Origin: Isotricha intestinalis
Lineage: Eukaryota > Ciliophora > Litostomatea > Vestibuliferida > Isotrichidae
Direction: 5' to 3'
NCBI GenBank assembly: GCA_023807065.1
Contig: JAJJLU010003677.1
Span: forward strand, 1 to 39,305
DNA length: 39,305 nucleotides
Shown one piece after another: positions 1-8,458 of this stretch; position 1 is the first letter of the stretch; every line of letters begins with the position of its first letter. Below the pieces are notes generated by a model. The model had not been told where the DNA came from. It did not search any database and was given only the letters and a program-made list of their open reading frames with translations. A program made the translations under genes and the position numbers.

Positions 1-77
1 CAAATATATTATTTTCATTTGAATATTCTCCTGGACCTGGATTTTTATTATTATTTTTTGGGTTTTTTGAGGATTTT
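1..77. repeat. 77-bp exact direct repeat, copy 1 (window edge)
   Basis: Bases 1-77 are identical to 3238-3314, inside the SHIPPO gene, in the same orientation. Identity ends sharply: base 78 is a where the other copy has g, and the flanks are unrelated. The left limit is unknown because it lies at the window edge. Confidence 0.95.
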
Positions 78-553
78 ATTGAGTTAACGGGTTTAGAATC
101 TTTTAATATTAAATTTAATTGATATTTATTATTATTTTCTTCCCAAATTTTAACTGAATTATCTCTTGAACATGAAATTAAATTTCCGTTAGAATGATAT
201 ATTATTTTAAAAATACAATCATTATATGAATTTATTATATGTTGATTCATTTTAAATTCATTTTTTATTTTAATCCATGTTTTTATTGTTTTATCGCGAG
301 AACATGTTACAAAATTATTTTCATCTTTAATATCAACATAAGTAATACCTTTATTATGTGCTTTTTCAATATTTTGTAAAATATTAAAATTAATATCATA
401 TATTTTAATTGATTTATCATATGAAACTGAGATTATCTTTCCTGATGGAAAGCATGAAATTGAAGTAATATAATTATTATGAATTTTGAGTGAATGAATT
501 ATTTCGAATTTTATATTTGTTTTATTATTTAAGGTTAATTTATTTTTCTTCAT
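1..553 (-). CDS. WD40-repeat protein, 5' part, joined to SHIPPO sequence at the left edge
   Basis: Reading the minus strand from the ATG at 553 gives an uninterrupted frame of 184 codons to the window edge. It holds three WD blades with typical endings: SYDKSIKIYD, CSRDKTIKTW and CSRDNSVKIWE. A fourth blade begins (the KPVNSI stretch) and is then cut off at base 78. From base 77 down to 1 the frame continues into SHIPPO sequence, including NPGPGEYSNE, in the same frame as in the SHIPPO gene at 2066-3469. WD40 propellers serve as protein-interaction scaffolds and usually need about seven blades, so a protein ending after three and a bit blades is unlikely to be the native product. The N-terminal part is a real gene; the C-terminal join is suspect. 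No function beyond the scaffold role can be assigned. Confidence 0.75.
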   Translation of the reverse strand, partial: MKKNKLTLNNKTNIKFEIIHSLKIHNNYITSISCFPSGKIISVSYDKSIKIYDINFNILQNIEKAHNKGITYVDIKDENNFVTCSRDKTIKTWIKIKNEFKMNQHIINSYNDCIFKIIYHSNGNLISCSRDNSVKIWEENNNKYQLNLILKDSKPVNSIKSSKNPKNNNKNPGPGEYSNENNIF

Positions 554-1112
554 TTTCAAATATTATATTATTATTTTAATAAATTGTCTATTTTTTTACT
601 TTTTTTTTTATTTTAACTCATAAATAAAAAGGATAAAATTTACTCTTATTTGAAACATAATTCTCCTTATTTTGTTTTGAATTTTTGAATTTAAGTATCT
701 ACGAACACTTGTCACAAAAAATGATAATAAAAGAATAATTTTCAAAAAAGATAAAGGAAATTAAATTCAATTCATTGCCTTTTAAAAATAAAATAATTTT
801 TGAAATTTTCTCTTATTCAAAAATAAAATTCTTTTTTTTTTCTTTTTTTAAGAAAGATAAAAAATTCAATCATTTTGAAAATGAATACAAAATATAAGAT
901 TTTTTTCGATAATTTTAATCAATGAAAAATATTGATGACTAGTATTTAAATAAAAATATTTTTCTTTATATTTATTATAAATGAATGGCATTTGAAAATT
1001 ATGGTTTTTCTGATATATAAAAAATCAATTAATTTTTTAAATTATATAAAAATATTTAATATCAAAGATAATTAATTTATTAATTATATAAATTAAAAAT
1101 AAAAATTTATTC
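554..1112. other. Intergenic, presumed promoter side of WD40 gene
   Basis: A+T-rich gap between the WD40 start and the end of the decayed gene at 1113-1965. It holds homopolymer T and A runs; no ORF of substance, RNA gene or repeat was recognised. Confidence 0.5.
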
Positions 1113-1965
1113 TTAAATGACAAAAAAATAAGGAATCACTAAAATACAAACTCCCATAATCATTCCTAATTGTAATCCCATTTTAAATTTACGTCCAAAT
1201 CTAAAAACAATAAAAATAAAAATGGTAATAATATTTAATAAAAACCCAATTAACAATCCTTGAAAAAAGGAAAAATTAGTTTAATTATCGAAAATCCTTC
1301 TTCTTCTTGGTCTATAATTATCAAAAGAATTTCTATCAATAAATAAAATATATCTATTTCCTCTTCCATAATTATTATTATTTCTTATTTCATTCTTAAC
1401 CAATTTTCTTCTCTTTCAATCATCGATTGAACAGACCATTCAAATTGTATTCCACTTATTCTTGTTGATATATTGTAGAAAGAAATAAAAATCTTAATAA
1501 ATGAAGTTCTTGAATTGATTTTCCATATTTAAAAATCTTTTAAATCCTCTTTCTAAATTTTGAGTTTCTTTCATTTATTTCACTTATACTTTATTTTATT
1601 TGATTTTCATTAATCGAATTTTGGTTTTCAAAATTTGAATTGTCTTTTTTATTATCATGTATAATAAAACATTTTTGTTTCATATTTTTATATCTTTTAT
1701 GAATATATTTAACTTATTGAATCCATAAAATCTTCATTTTTTAAATGATTAAAAAATAATTTTATACCATTATTTTTTTTCTTCTGTTTGAAAGTTTTTA
1801 ATAATTTTTTATATCTGAAATATATAATGAAATTCCTTTATGAAAATTAATTATTGTATATTCACTCATTTAATTTTTGAAAATTAATTCAATATTATCA
1901 TTATTATTAATTTTATTTTTAAATGAATTATTTAACGATTTTTCATCAGTTAATTCAGTATTCAT
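1113..1965 (-). pseudogene. Decayed ubiquitin-like, membrane-anchored protein gene (Dsc3/TMUB-like)
   Basis: From an ATG at 1965 the minus strand reads as protein-like sequence broken by about eight in-frame TAA codons and at least two frame changes. The N-terminal third, with one frame change, resembles a ubiquitin fold (segments FHKGISLYISDIKK and GIKLFFNHLKNEDF). The last 95 codons are open except for one TAA and contain an RPRRRR stretch, then two hydrophobic segments with the pattern G..IGF...........F.RKFK.GL..G, ending in TAA at 1113. A UBL domain followed by a C-terminal membrane pair with G..GF and R(R)K..G motifs recalls the DUF2407 (Dsc3-like) group of ER ubiquitin-ligase subunits; this is my recollection and not proven. 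Most of the stops fall where CAA (Gln) would fit. I see no set of GT..AG introns that removes them, so I call it a pseudogene; an intron-rich live gene is the alternative. Confidence 0.5.
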
Positions 1966-2065
1966 ATTTTGAAAATTTGAATATAACTAAATAAAATCAT
2001 AAATAATTGAAAAAATTATACATTAAAAAAATAAATTAAAATTTAAAATAAAATAATATTCAAAT

Positions 2066-3469
2066 TTAAATATATTTATATTCTTCATTAAATTTTCCTC
2101 CTTTATAAGTGGGATTATGAGCAATAGAACAAGGAGTATGATAAGCTCCAGGACCAGGAGTATCATTTCTTATTTTTTTAAATTTAGGTTGTTTTGAAAA
2201 TTTATATCCTGTAATATTAATTTGAGGTTCATTATAAGAACCAGGACCTAAATTTTCATTATTTTTGTTATTAAAAATACTTTCTTTTTTTTGTTTTCCT
2301 ATTGAAAATTTTGGTTCTGTTTTTTTTATATTTAAAGAATCTTTATCAATATTATATTTACCTACTCCAGGGGTATTACTTTTAATATTTTTTAATTTTT
2401 CATCTTTTGAAAATTTAAATCCAATAGAAGAATTTAAACTACTTTCAATGGTATTATAACTTCCAGGACCTAAATTACTTTCTTTTTTATAAAAAATGCT
2501 TTTCTTTTCTGAAGTTCCCATTGAATTTTTATTACTTTTAATTTTATATTCATTAGTAATATTATATTGACCAACTCCAGGAGTATTATTCTTAATTTTT
2601 TTATATTTTTCACTTTTAGAAAAAGTACCTTTATTATAATTATTTCCATTAATATTATTATTATCAAATTCTCTTTTATTTTCATAAGCTCCAGGACCAA
2701 TATTAATATCTTTTTCTTCCATAAATATATCTTTTTTTTTTGATTTTCCAAATTGATAAATAGGACCTTCTCCAATATTATTTTCTTTATAAATATTATA
2801 TTTCCCAACTCCAGGAGTATCATTTTTAATTTTTTCAAATTTATCAGATTTTCCAAAAATACAACTTTTACTACTCTTCAAATATTTTTTTTCATCAATT
2901 TCATAAGTACCTGGTCCAGGATTATTTTTTTCTTTTTGAATACATTTTTCAAAAATTGATTCTTTTTTAGAACCAAATATATCACTTGTTCTTTTTATAA
3001 AAGTTTTTCCAAAATATTCTTTTGTTTTATATTCTCCAGGACCAGGAACATGATTATTATAATTTATTTTCTTTGGTGTTTTACTCATTCTATAAGCGGG
3101 AGAACTTTTTATTATTTTTTTATAAGCTTTTTCAATTTTATATTCTCCTGGACCTAATAATTTATCTTTTTTTATTTTTTTATTAAATTCTGTTATTCTT
3201 GTGCTTTTACTAATAGAATATTTTGGAAAATTTTTTCCAAATATATTATTTTCATTTGAATATTCTCCTGGACCTGGATTTTTATTATTATTTTTTGGGT
3301 TTTTTGAGGATTTTGAAAAAGTAAATGCTGCAGATTTTGGACGAGAAATATCTTCTTCTGGAGTGTTATATGTTCCTGGACCTACTATATTATTTTTATT
3401 TATGAATGTTTGTTCTGTTGATTTTTTCTGCTTTCCAAATGAATATACTCCTGAACTTTTGTAATACAT
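2066..3469 (-). CDS. SHIPPO/STPGR (sperm-tail PG-rich) repeat protein
   Basis: The 467-aa protein has twelve Pro-Gly repeats of the form (N/T)PG(P/V)G.Y or LGPG.Y, spaced 28-42 residues from near residue 30 to residue 445. Each is preceded by an FSK/FGK/IGK element, as in the STPGR family. In other organisms such proteins (ODF3/CIMAP) lie on axonemal microtubules, so a ciliary microtubule-associated role is inferred. In the C-terminal half the repeats alternate between TPGVGKYNI and LGPGSYN types with KKESIF and KIKNDTPG linkers, giving about four copies of a 70-80-residue higher-order unit, which suggests internal tandem duplication. It has no signal peptide or membrane segment and is Lys/Asn-rich. 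The start ATG at 3469 lies 98 bp from the start of the divergent MORN gene. Stop is TAA. Confidence 0.9.
   Translation of the reverse strand: MYYKSSGVYSFGKQKKSTEQTFINKNNIVGPGTYNTPEEDISRPKSAAFTFSKSSKNPKNNNKNPGPGEYSNENNIFGKNFPKYSISKSTRITEFNKKIKKDKLLGPGEYKIEKAYKKIIKSSPAYRMSKTPKKINYNNHVPGPGEYKTKEYFGKTFIKRTSDIFGSKKESIFEKCIQKEKNNPGPGTYEIDEKKYLKSSKSCIFGKSDKFEKIKNDTPGVGKYNIYKENNIGEGPIYQFGKSKKKDIFMEEKDINIGPGAYENKREFDNNNINGNNYNKGTFSKSEKYKKIKNNTPGVGQYNITNEYKIKSNKNSMGTSEKKSIFYKKESNLGPGSYNTIESSLNSSIGFKFSKDEKLKNIKSNTPGVGKYNIDKDSLNIKKTEPKFSIGKQKKESIFNNKNNENLGPGSYNEPQINITGYKFSKQPKFKKIRNDTPGPGAYHTPCSIAHNPTYKGGKFNEEYKYI
3238..3314. repeat. 77-bp exact direct repeat, copy 2 (in SHIPPO gene)
   Basis: Partner of bases 1-77. 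Here it encodes the second SHIPPO repeat of the intact gene (motif NPGPGEY) and fits its context, so this is the likely original copy. Confidence 0.95.
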
Positions 3470-3567
3470 TTTTTAATTTTTTTTCTTTTTTTTATTTGTT
3501 TTTTTTTATTCTTTTTTTAAATTACTTTTTCTTTGAATTTTTATAGAAAATAAAAAATATTTAATAA
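3470..3567. promoter_or_regulatory. Shared bidirectional promoter region, SHIPPO / MORN genes
   Basis: Only 98 bp separate the two divergent start codons. The stretch is nearly pure A+T with long T runs on the SHIPPO side and A runs next to the MORN ATG. Both genes encode presumed cytoskeletal proteins, so coordinated expression is plausible. No defined element was recognised. Confidence 0.55.
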
Positions 3568-5112
3568 ATGGGAAATAAACATCATAATAAAATAAATTAT
3601 AAAAATAAAGGAAATTATGAAAATTCAGTGAATGAACATGATTTATTTAAAATGAAAAAAAGTGATTTATTAACAAATAATTTATTTGGAGATTCATATA
3701 TTAATTTCTTAAATACTAGAAATTCCATAAATCCTAATATAAATAATCTTCAAGATAATAATTCCAGATTTAAATTTGAAGAAAGTAATAGTTCAATTAG
3801 TTTAATTCAATTTAAAAAAAATATATTAATAAAAGAGAAAGATGAAATTACTTATAAAAGTAATAAAACAAATTATTATTCTTTGATTAATTTTTTTAAT
3901 AAATCTATAAAAAAAAATTCAAATGATTTAAATAGTAATTCATTTAAAAAGGAAATCTCAAATAATAATTATTCAAGATTCACATCAATAAGAAGTAATA
4001 AATCAACAAATTATACTTTAGTAAATGATTCATCAAAAATAAATGTAGATTCTTTTTTTAAACAAGATATGATAATAAATCCGATAAAAAACAATTATCA
4101 AATTTTACCTAAACAATTTTCAACACAAATAAATTCAATTCCATTATATTTTAAAATTAACACATTAGCATCATATAATCTTCCTCAAACTTCAAGAACT
4201 TATGATATATCAAATGAAAACAAAATAAACAACATAAATAATAAAAATAATATAACATTCATTGATAATAATTTAATAACATTATTTAAATCAACTGAAA
4301 TAAGAGGTTCATTTACAAAAAAATTAAAACCTTATGAAATAATAAATGATTCAATACGACAAAATTTTGTTAAATTTATATATGAAGATAACTCAACAAT
4401 AAAAGGGGAAATAATAAATGAAAAATTAAATGGTCCCTGTATATTTAGAAATTCAAACAAAACAATATTTGAAGGATATTATATAAATAATATACCAAAT
4501 GGATTTGGAATATATAAAACAGAAAATGGGAATTTTTATGGAAATTGGAAAGAAAATGATTTAAATGGAATAGGTGAAATAATATGGAAAGACACATCAT
4601 TTTATCAAGGAGAATTTTTAACTCATATGAAACATGGAATAGGAACATATCAATGGCCTGATGGTACAACATATCAAGGTGAATTTTTAAATAATAAAAT
4701 GAATGGATATGGGATAATTTATTATAATAATGGAAATATATTTGAAGGTGAAATGTGTAATGATAAAATTAATGGTTATGGTGAATTTAATTGGATTAAT
4801 GGAAAAAAGTATTTAGGATTTTATAATGAAGGAAAAAAAAATGGTTTTGGATTATTTGTTAATAATAAAAAACCTTTTTCGGCTTTTATTGGTTTTTGGG
4901 ATAATGGAAGTGTTGATGGACCTGGAATAAGAATTAAAAATAAAAATGTTTCTTATGAATTATTTAGGAAAGGTATTAAAGAAAAAAATATAAAATCTGG
5001 AGATATTTGTATTAAATATTTAATTGGAAAAAATAAAAAATATTTTAAATTTTTTGAAATGAATCAAAATAGGGTTATTTCTTTTTTTTATCAAATGGCT
5101 TTTAATGATTAA
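3568..5112 (+). CDS. MORN-repeat protein with Asn-rich N-terminus
   Basis: The 514-aa protein has a low-complexity Asn/Ser-rich N-terminal half (residues 1 to about 250) followed by about eight MORN repeats at residues 272-460. Typical units are YEGxxxxxxxxGxGxx-like: FEGYYINNIPNGFGIY, FYGNWKENDLNGIGEI, YQGEFLTHMKHGIGTY, YQGEFLNNKMNGYGII, FEGEMCNDKINGYGEF and YLGFYNEGKKNGFGLF. MORN arrays bind phospholipids or act as structural scaffolds at membranes, basal bodies and ciliary structures. The protein begins MGNKHH, so Gly2 could be N-myristoylated, which would suit membrane attachment; that is inference. It is expressed divergently from the SHIPPO gene. The last 50 residues lack repeats. Stop is TAA. 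Confidence 0.9.
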   Translation: MGNKHHNKINYKNKGNYENSVNEHDLFKMKKSDLLTNNLFGDSYINFLNTRNSINPNINNLQDNNSRFKFEESNSSISLIQFKKNILIKEKDEITYKSNKTNYYSLINFFNKSIKKNSNDLNSNSFKKEISNNNYSRFTSIRSNKSTNYTLVNDSSKINVDSFFKQDMIINPIKNNYQILPKQFSTQINSIPLYFKINTLASYNLPQTSRTYDISNENKINNINNKNNITFIDNNLITLFKSTEIRGSFTKKLKPYEIINDSIRQNFVKFIYEDNSTIKGEIINEKLNGPCIFRNSNKTIFEGYYINNIPNGFGIYKTENGNFYGNWKENDLNGIGEIIWKDTSFYQGEFLTHMKHGIGTYQWPDGTTYQGEFLNNKMNGYGIIYYNNGNIFEGEMCNDKINGYGEFNWINGKKYLGFYNEGKKNGFGLFVNNKKPFSAFIGFWDNGSVDGPGIRIKNKNVSYELFRKGIKEKNIKSGDICIKYLIGKNKKYFKFFEMNQNRVISFFYQMAFND

Positions 5113-5335
5113 AATTTATTTTTGAGTTTTATATTATTTATTATTATTAGAAATGTAAATAGCAGAAATAAAAATAACCCAAGTTAATTAGTTAGTTTTA
5201 AATATTTAAAATATCTATTCTATTTAAAAATTTTATATATATTCTAATAAAATGAAAAGTTTTTGCAAACATTATTTTTCTATGAAATTTGTCCAAAAAT
5301 ATTTTTATATTTTAAAATATTAAAATAACTTAAAA

Positions 5336-7918
5336 ATGAAACAAAGACAAACAACTTTAACTTTTATTTCAGCGAAAAAATCAGAGATTTTTAATTCAAA
5401 TAAGAAAAAAAATTTATCATCAATTAATCAAAACAAATCAAATAATAATAATTCAATTTTAACTTTCTTTTCAATTAGTTCTGTCCATAAAAGTGATAAT
5501 ATACAAGTATCGCGCCAAAATAATTCTAATAAAAAAGAAAAAAATGCAAGACTATCTAAATATAATTTCCTTGTTAATCCTTCTAAAAATAAATCACAAA
5601 AAATTAGCAATGAAGAAAAACCTGAAATTGATATTAAAAAATATAATTTATTTAATGAAGATGATGTATTTGATATAATGAATATTATTATCAATAATAT
5701 AAAAGATGATTTTGAAAAAACTTTGATAGAATTATCAAGAGATAATTATTTACCTTTTCATTTTAATTCTAATTCATATGAAAAATTTATTTCTACTCAT
5801 TTTGAAAATATAATAACAAAATTTATATTAATAAATTATTCAGATTTACTTTATATTCCTAAATCATATTTAAAAGAGTATGAAAATTGTAAATTTAAAA
5901 ACATAAAATTATTATATGGATTTAATGAATCAAAAGGAACATCTCTACAATATAATCCAATAAATATAGAAGAAATAGAATTATATTATCCAAATTTATT
6001 TAAAGATATAAATTCTTACCTAATCAAATTTAAAAAAAACATAAAAAAAAATAAAAAACAAAAAGCATGTGTACTATATAAAAGCGATGAAGATTTCTTA
6101 GGAACAATAAAGCAAATAGAAATAATTTGTAATAGCTTAGATTATCAAATTTTAAGAATAGATGATGAAATAAATAAACAAATGAAATTAAATAAAATAA
6201 GTGAAGCAACAAAAAGTCAGAGAATTTCATCAATAGATGAACAATTAATTCAGAAAATAAATATATTAGAATATATGATGGGACATCATAAATGGAGACG
6301 TTTCTTATTAAATTCAGGAATTATTTATGATACTAAAATTAAAATTCCATTAACAGATAATTTTAATTTTGAAAAAGAAAATCCTTATCAAATTAAAACT
6401 CAAAGTACTGATCTTAATCTTTTAGATAAATTATCTTTTTCTCAAAATAATTCTAAAGATGGTAATAATTCAAGAACTATAAGTATTCTTGGAAAAGAAA
6501 ATAATAGTTCTTCTTCTTCTGTTCTCAGAAATTCACAAGAATATCAAATTTTAGAAAATTTTAAACAAAATATTTTTACTTCTTATTGTAAGAAAAAAAC
6601 TTTAATTTTAATTTCTGATTTTTTTAATATGACTGATGAAAACAAAGATTATTTAAATCAAATTATTAAAAAAATTCCTGATTCAAAATGTCCTATTATT
6701 ATTCTTACAAATAATTTATCACTTTTTAATTCTAAAAATGGGTTTTATAATCAAAATAATTTCGAATTTTTCAAAATTGAAAATGAAGGTTATTATCATA
6801 AAGAAAATATTATTTATACAATTTCACTTATTATTTATTTACATTTATATTTATTAATTCAAGAAGAACAACCAAATGATATTAATAAAATTAAAGATGA
6901 AATAAGAAAAATTTTTAATGAATCAAGATTAAAAGTAGCTTTTTTAACTCAAAAATTATATGATGTATTAATTAGAATAAGTGTATTAATAGCTAATTTA
7001 AATAAATATAATTTTGATGATATATTAGTTTATTTATGTAGTGGAATTAGGAAAGTTAAAGATAATGCAAGAAATGAAGATATTCCTTATAAATTAAAAG
7101 TTTTAGAAGAAATAGTTTTAATAGATATTGAAAAATATAAAATAGAAAATGTTGAAGATGATTTTTTTGACTATGAATTACATGATAAAAATTCAATTTT
7201 AAAAAATATTGAATTATTATATAATGACATTGAAAATAAATCTTTTAATGATTCTATTGATTATAAATTAAAGAATATAAGTAAAAAAAATTTCAATTTT
7301 CTGAAAAATACATATAAAATAAATGAAGAATTTGAAAATGGTGAATACTTTCAATTAAAGAAATTTTTTGATTATTCAAAAAAAAATATTAATCTAGTAA
7401 ATGATAATTCTCATGATTTTTTTAATAAAAGAATCAATGAAGATAAAAATTTTTATCATAATTATTTAAATGATCATTGTTTATTAACAAAAAAAGAAGT
7501 TGGACAATATAATTTTTTAATAAATTCATTATATAATTTAAAAGAAGAAAATCTAGATGAAATTTTTGGAATAAGAAAAACAAGAAGAACAACAAAAAAT
7601 AGTAATAAAAAAGAAAATATAAAACAGAAAGAAAATGAAAAATTAAATTTAATTAATAAATTATTTTCAAAGGCACCTTCAGAACAAATTGAAAGATTTA
7701 TTAATTCACATAAAGAACATTATATTTATTCAGATTTTAAAAATAAAGAAGATGAGAAAGATGAAAGATATAAAATAATGAATTCAGAATATTCCTTAGG
7801 CTATTATAATAATTTTAAAGTATTTGATCAAATCAAAAATGAACAGACAAAATTAATAGAAAATACTAATGAGACAAGTGAAGATGATATAGATTTAGAA
7901 GAAGAAGATGAAATCTAA
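5336..7918 (+). CDS. Clamp-loader large-subunit-like protein (ATAD5/Elg1- or RFC1-related), ATPase site degenerate
   Basis: This 860-aa protein keeps the order of landmarks of RFC-type large subunits without their nucleotide site. Where a Walker A (GPxGxGKT) is expected, residues 243-260 read KACVLYKSDEDFLGTIKQ, followed by ICNSLDYQILRIDDE, which parallels the usual A.ELGF.V.E.NAS segment. Residues 290-295 are EATKSQ, like the EATQSH found after it in ATAD5. Residues 423-432 (LILISDFFNM) sit where Walker B is expected, and CPIIILTNN at 452-460 resembles the sensor-1 region (RPVILT). The N-terminus has PCNA-box-like pieces: QTTLTFI at 5-11 and NNSILTFF at 38-45 (Asn instead of Gln). The C-terminus is acidic. 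Expected role, if the homology holds, is loading or unloading of the sliding clamp, but without ATP hydrolysis by this subunit. The assignment is by eye and moderate; an unrelated protein remains possible. Confidence 0.55.
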   Translation: MKQRQTTLTFISAKKSEIFNSNKKKNLSSINQNKSNNNNSILTFFSISSVHKSDNIQVSRQNNSNKKEKNARLSKYNFLVNPSKNKSQKISNEEKPEIDIKKYNLFNEDDVFDIMNIIINNIKDDFEKTLIELSRDNYLPFHFNSNSYEKFISTHFENIITKFILINYSDLLYIPKSYLKEYENCKFKNIKLLYGFNESKGTSLQYNPINIEEIELYYPNLFKDINSYLIKFKKNIKKNKKQKACVLYKSDEDFLGTIKQIEIICNSLDYQILRIDDEINKQMKLNKISEATKSQRISSIDEQLIQKINILEYMMGHHKWRRFLLNSGIIYDTKIKIPLTDNFNFEKENPYQIKTQSTDLNLLDKLSFSQNNSKDGNNSRTISILGKENNSSSSSVLRNSQEYQILENFKQNIFTSYCKKKTLILISDFFNMTDENKDYLNQIIKKIPDSKCPIIILTNNLSLFNSKNGFYNQNNFEFFKIENEGYYHKENIIYTISLIIYLHLYLLIQEEQPNDINKIKDEIRKIFNESRLKVAFLTQKLYDVLIRISVLIANLNKYNFDDILVYLCSGIRKVKDNARNEDIPYKLKVLEEIVLIDIEKYKIENVEDDFFDYELHDKNSILKNIELLYNDIENKSFNDSIDYKLKNISKKNFNFLKNTYKINEEFENGEYFQLKKFFDYSKKNINLVNDNSHDFFNKRINEDKNFYHNYLNDHCLLTKKEVGQYNFLINSLYNLKEENLDEIFGIRKTRRTTKNSNKKENIKQKENEKLNLINKLFSKAPSEQIERFINSHKEHYIYSDFKNKEDEKDERYKIMNSEYSLGYYNNFKVFDQIKNEQTKLIENTNETSEDDIDLEEEDEI

Positions 7919-8031
7919 TTGATTAAGAAATGTAATTAATTAAATAAAAAAATTAATAAATATTAATTACTATAAATTTAAAAATTTTGTTTAAATTCAT
8001 TTATAAATAAAAATTTTTCAAAAGAAAAAAA

Positions 8032-8229
8032 ATGGATCCTTTTAAGTTAAATTATAGGAAAGGAAAAATTACAGATTCTTTTGATAACAATGAATTGGAT
8101 TTTTTAAGAAGAATGGAATTTTCTTTAAAAGAAATTGAATTAGATGAAGAAGATGAAGATAATTCAGAGAAATTATATATATCTTCCTCAAATGTTTCAG
8201 GAGATAGTTATTCAGTTATAAGTGATTGA
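8032..8229 (+). CDS. Small acidic hypothetical protein
   Basis: The ORF encodes 65 aa with a clean ATG preceded by an A-rich leader, as in neighbouring genes, and a TGA stop. The middle is Glu/Asp-rich (ELDEEDEDNSE) and the end Ser-rich. There is no signal peptide, membrane segment or recognised domain. Codon content is less A+T-extreme than the flanks, which favours a real gene, but it is short and could be the first exon of a longer one or chance. Confidence 0.45.
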   Translation: MDPFKLNYRKGKITDSFDNNELDFLRRMEFSLKEIELDEEDEDNSEKLYISSSNVSGDSYSVISD

Positions 8230-8314
8230 ATTATTAATACATTTTCATTATACTTTTTTAAAATTAAATAAATGATGATTTAAGATTTATATCATTAAGA
8301 TTATTATTATGTAT

Positions 8315-8366
8315 TATTATTTAAAAGTTTTACATATATATATTATTTAAAAGTTTAACATATATA
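8315..8366. repeat. 26-bp tandem repeat, two copies
   Basis: Two adjacent 26-bp units (8315-8340 and 8341-8366) differ at one base (ttttac versus tttaac) and each ends in a TA run. They lie in the gap upstream of the gene starting at 8459. Confidence 0.85.
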
Positions 8367-8458
8367 TATATTAAACAAAAAAATCATAGATTCTTTTTTA
8401 ATTGTTTATTAATTATTTCTTTTTAAAAAAATATAATTTTTCCAAAAACATAAATTTT

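Noticed and set aside
8402..8458. Upstream extension of the 540-aa protein from a TTG.
   Set aside because: No ATG in the extension and A+T-only composition; the ATG at 8459 is preferred.
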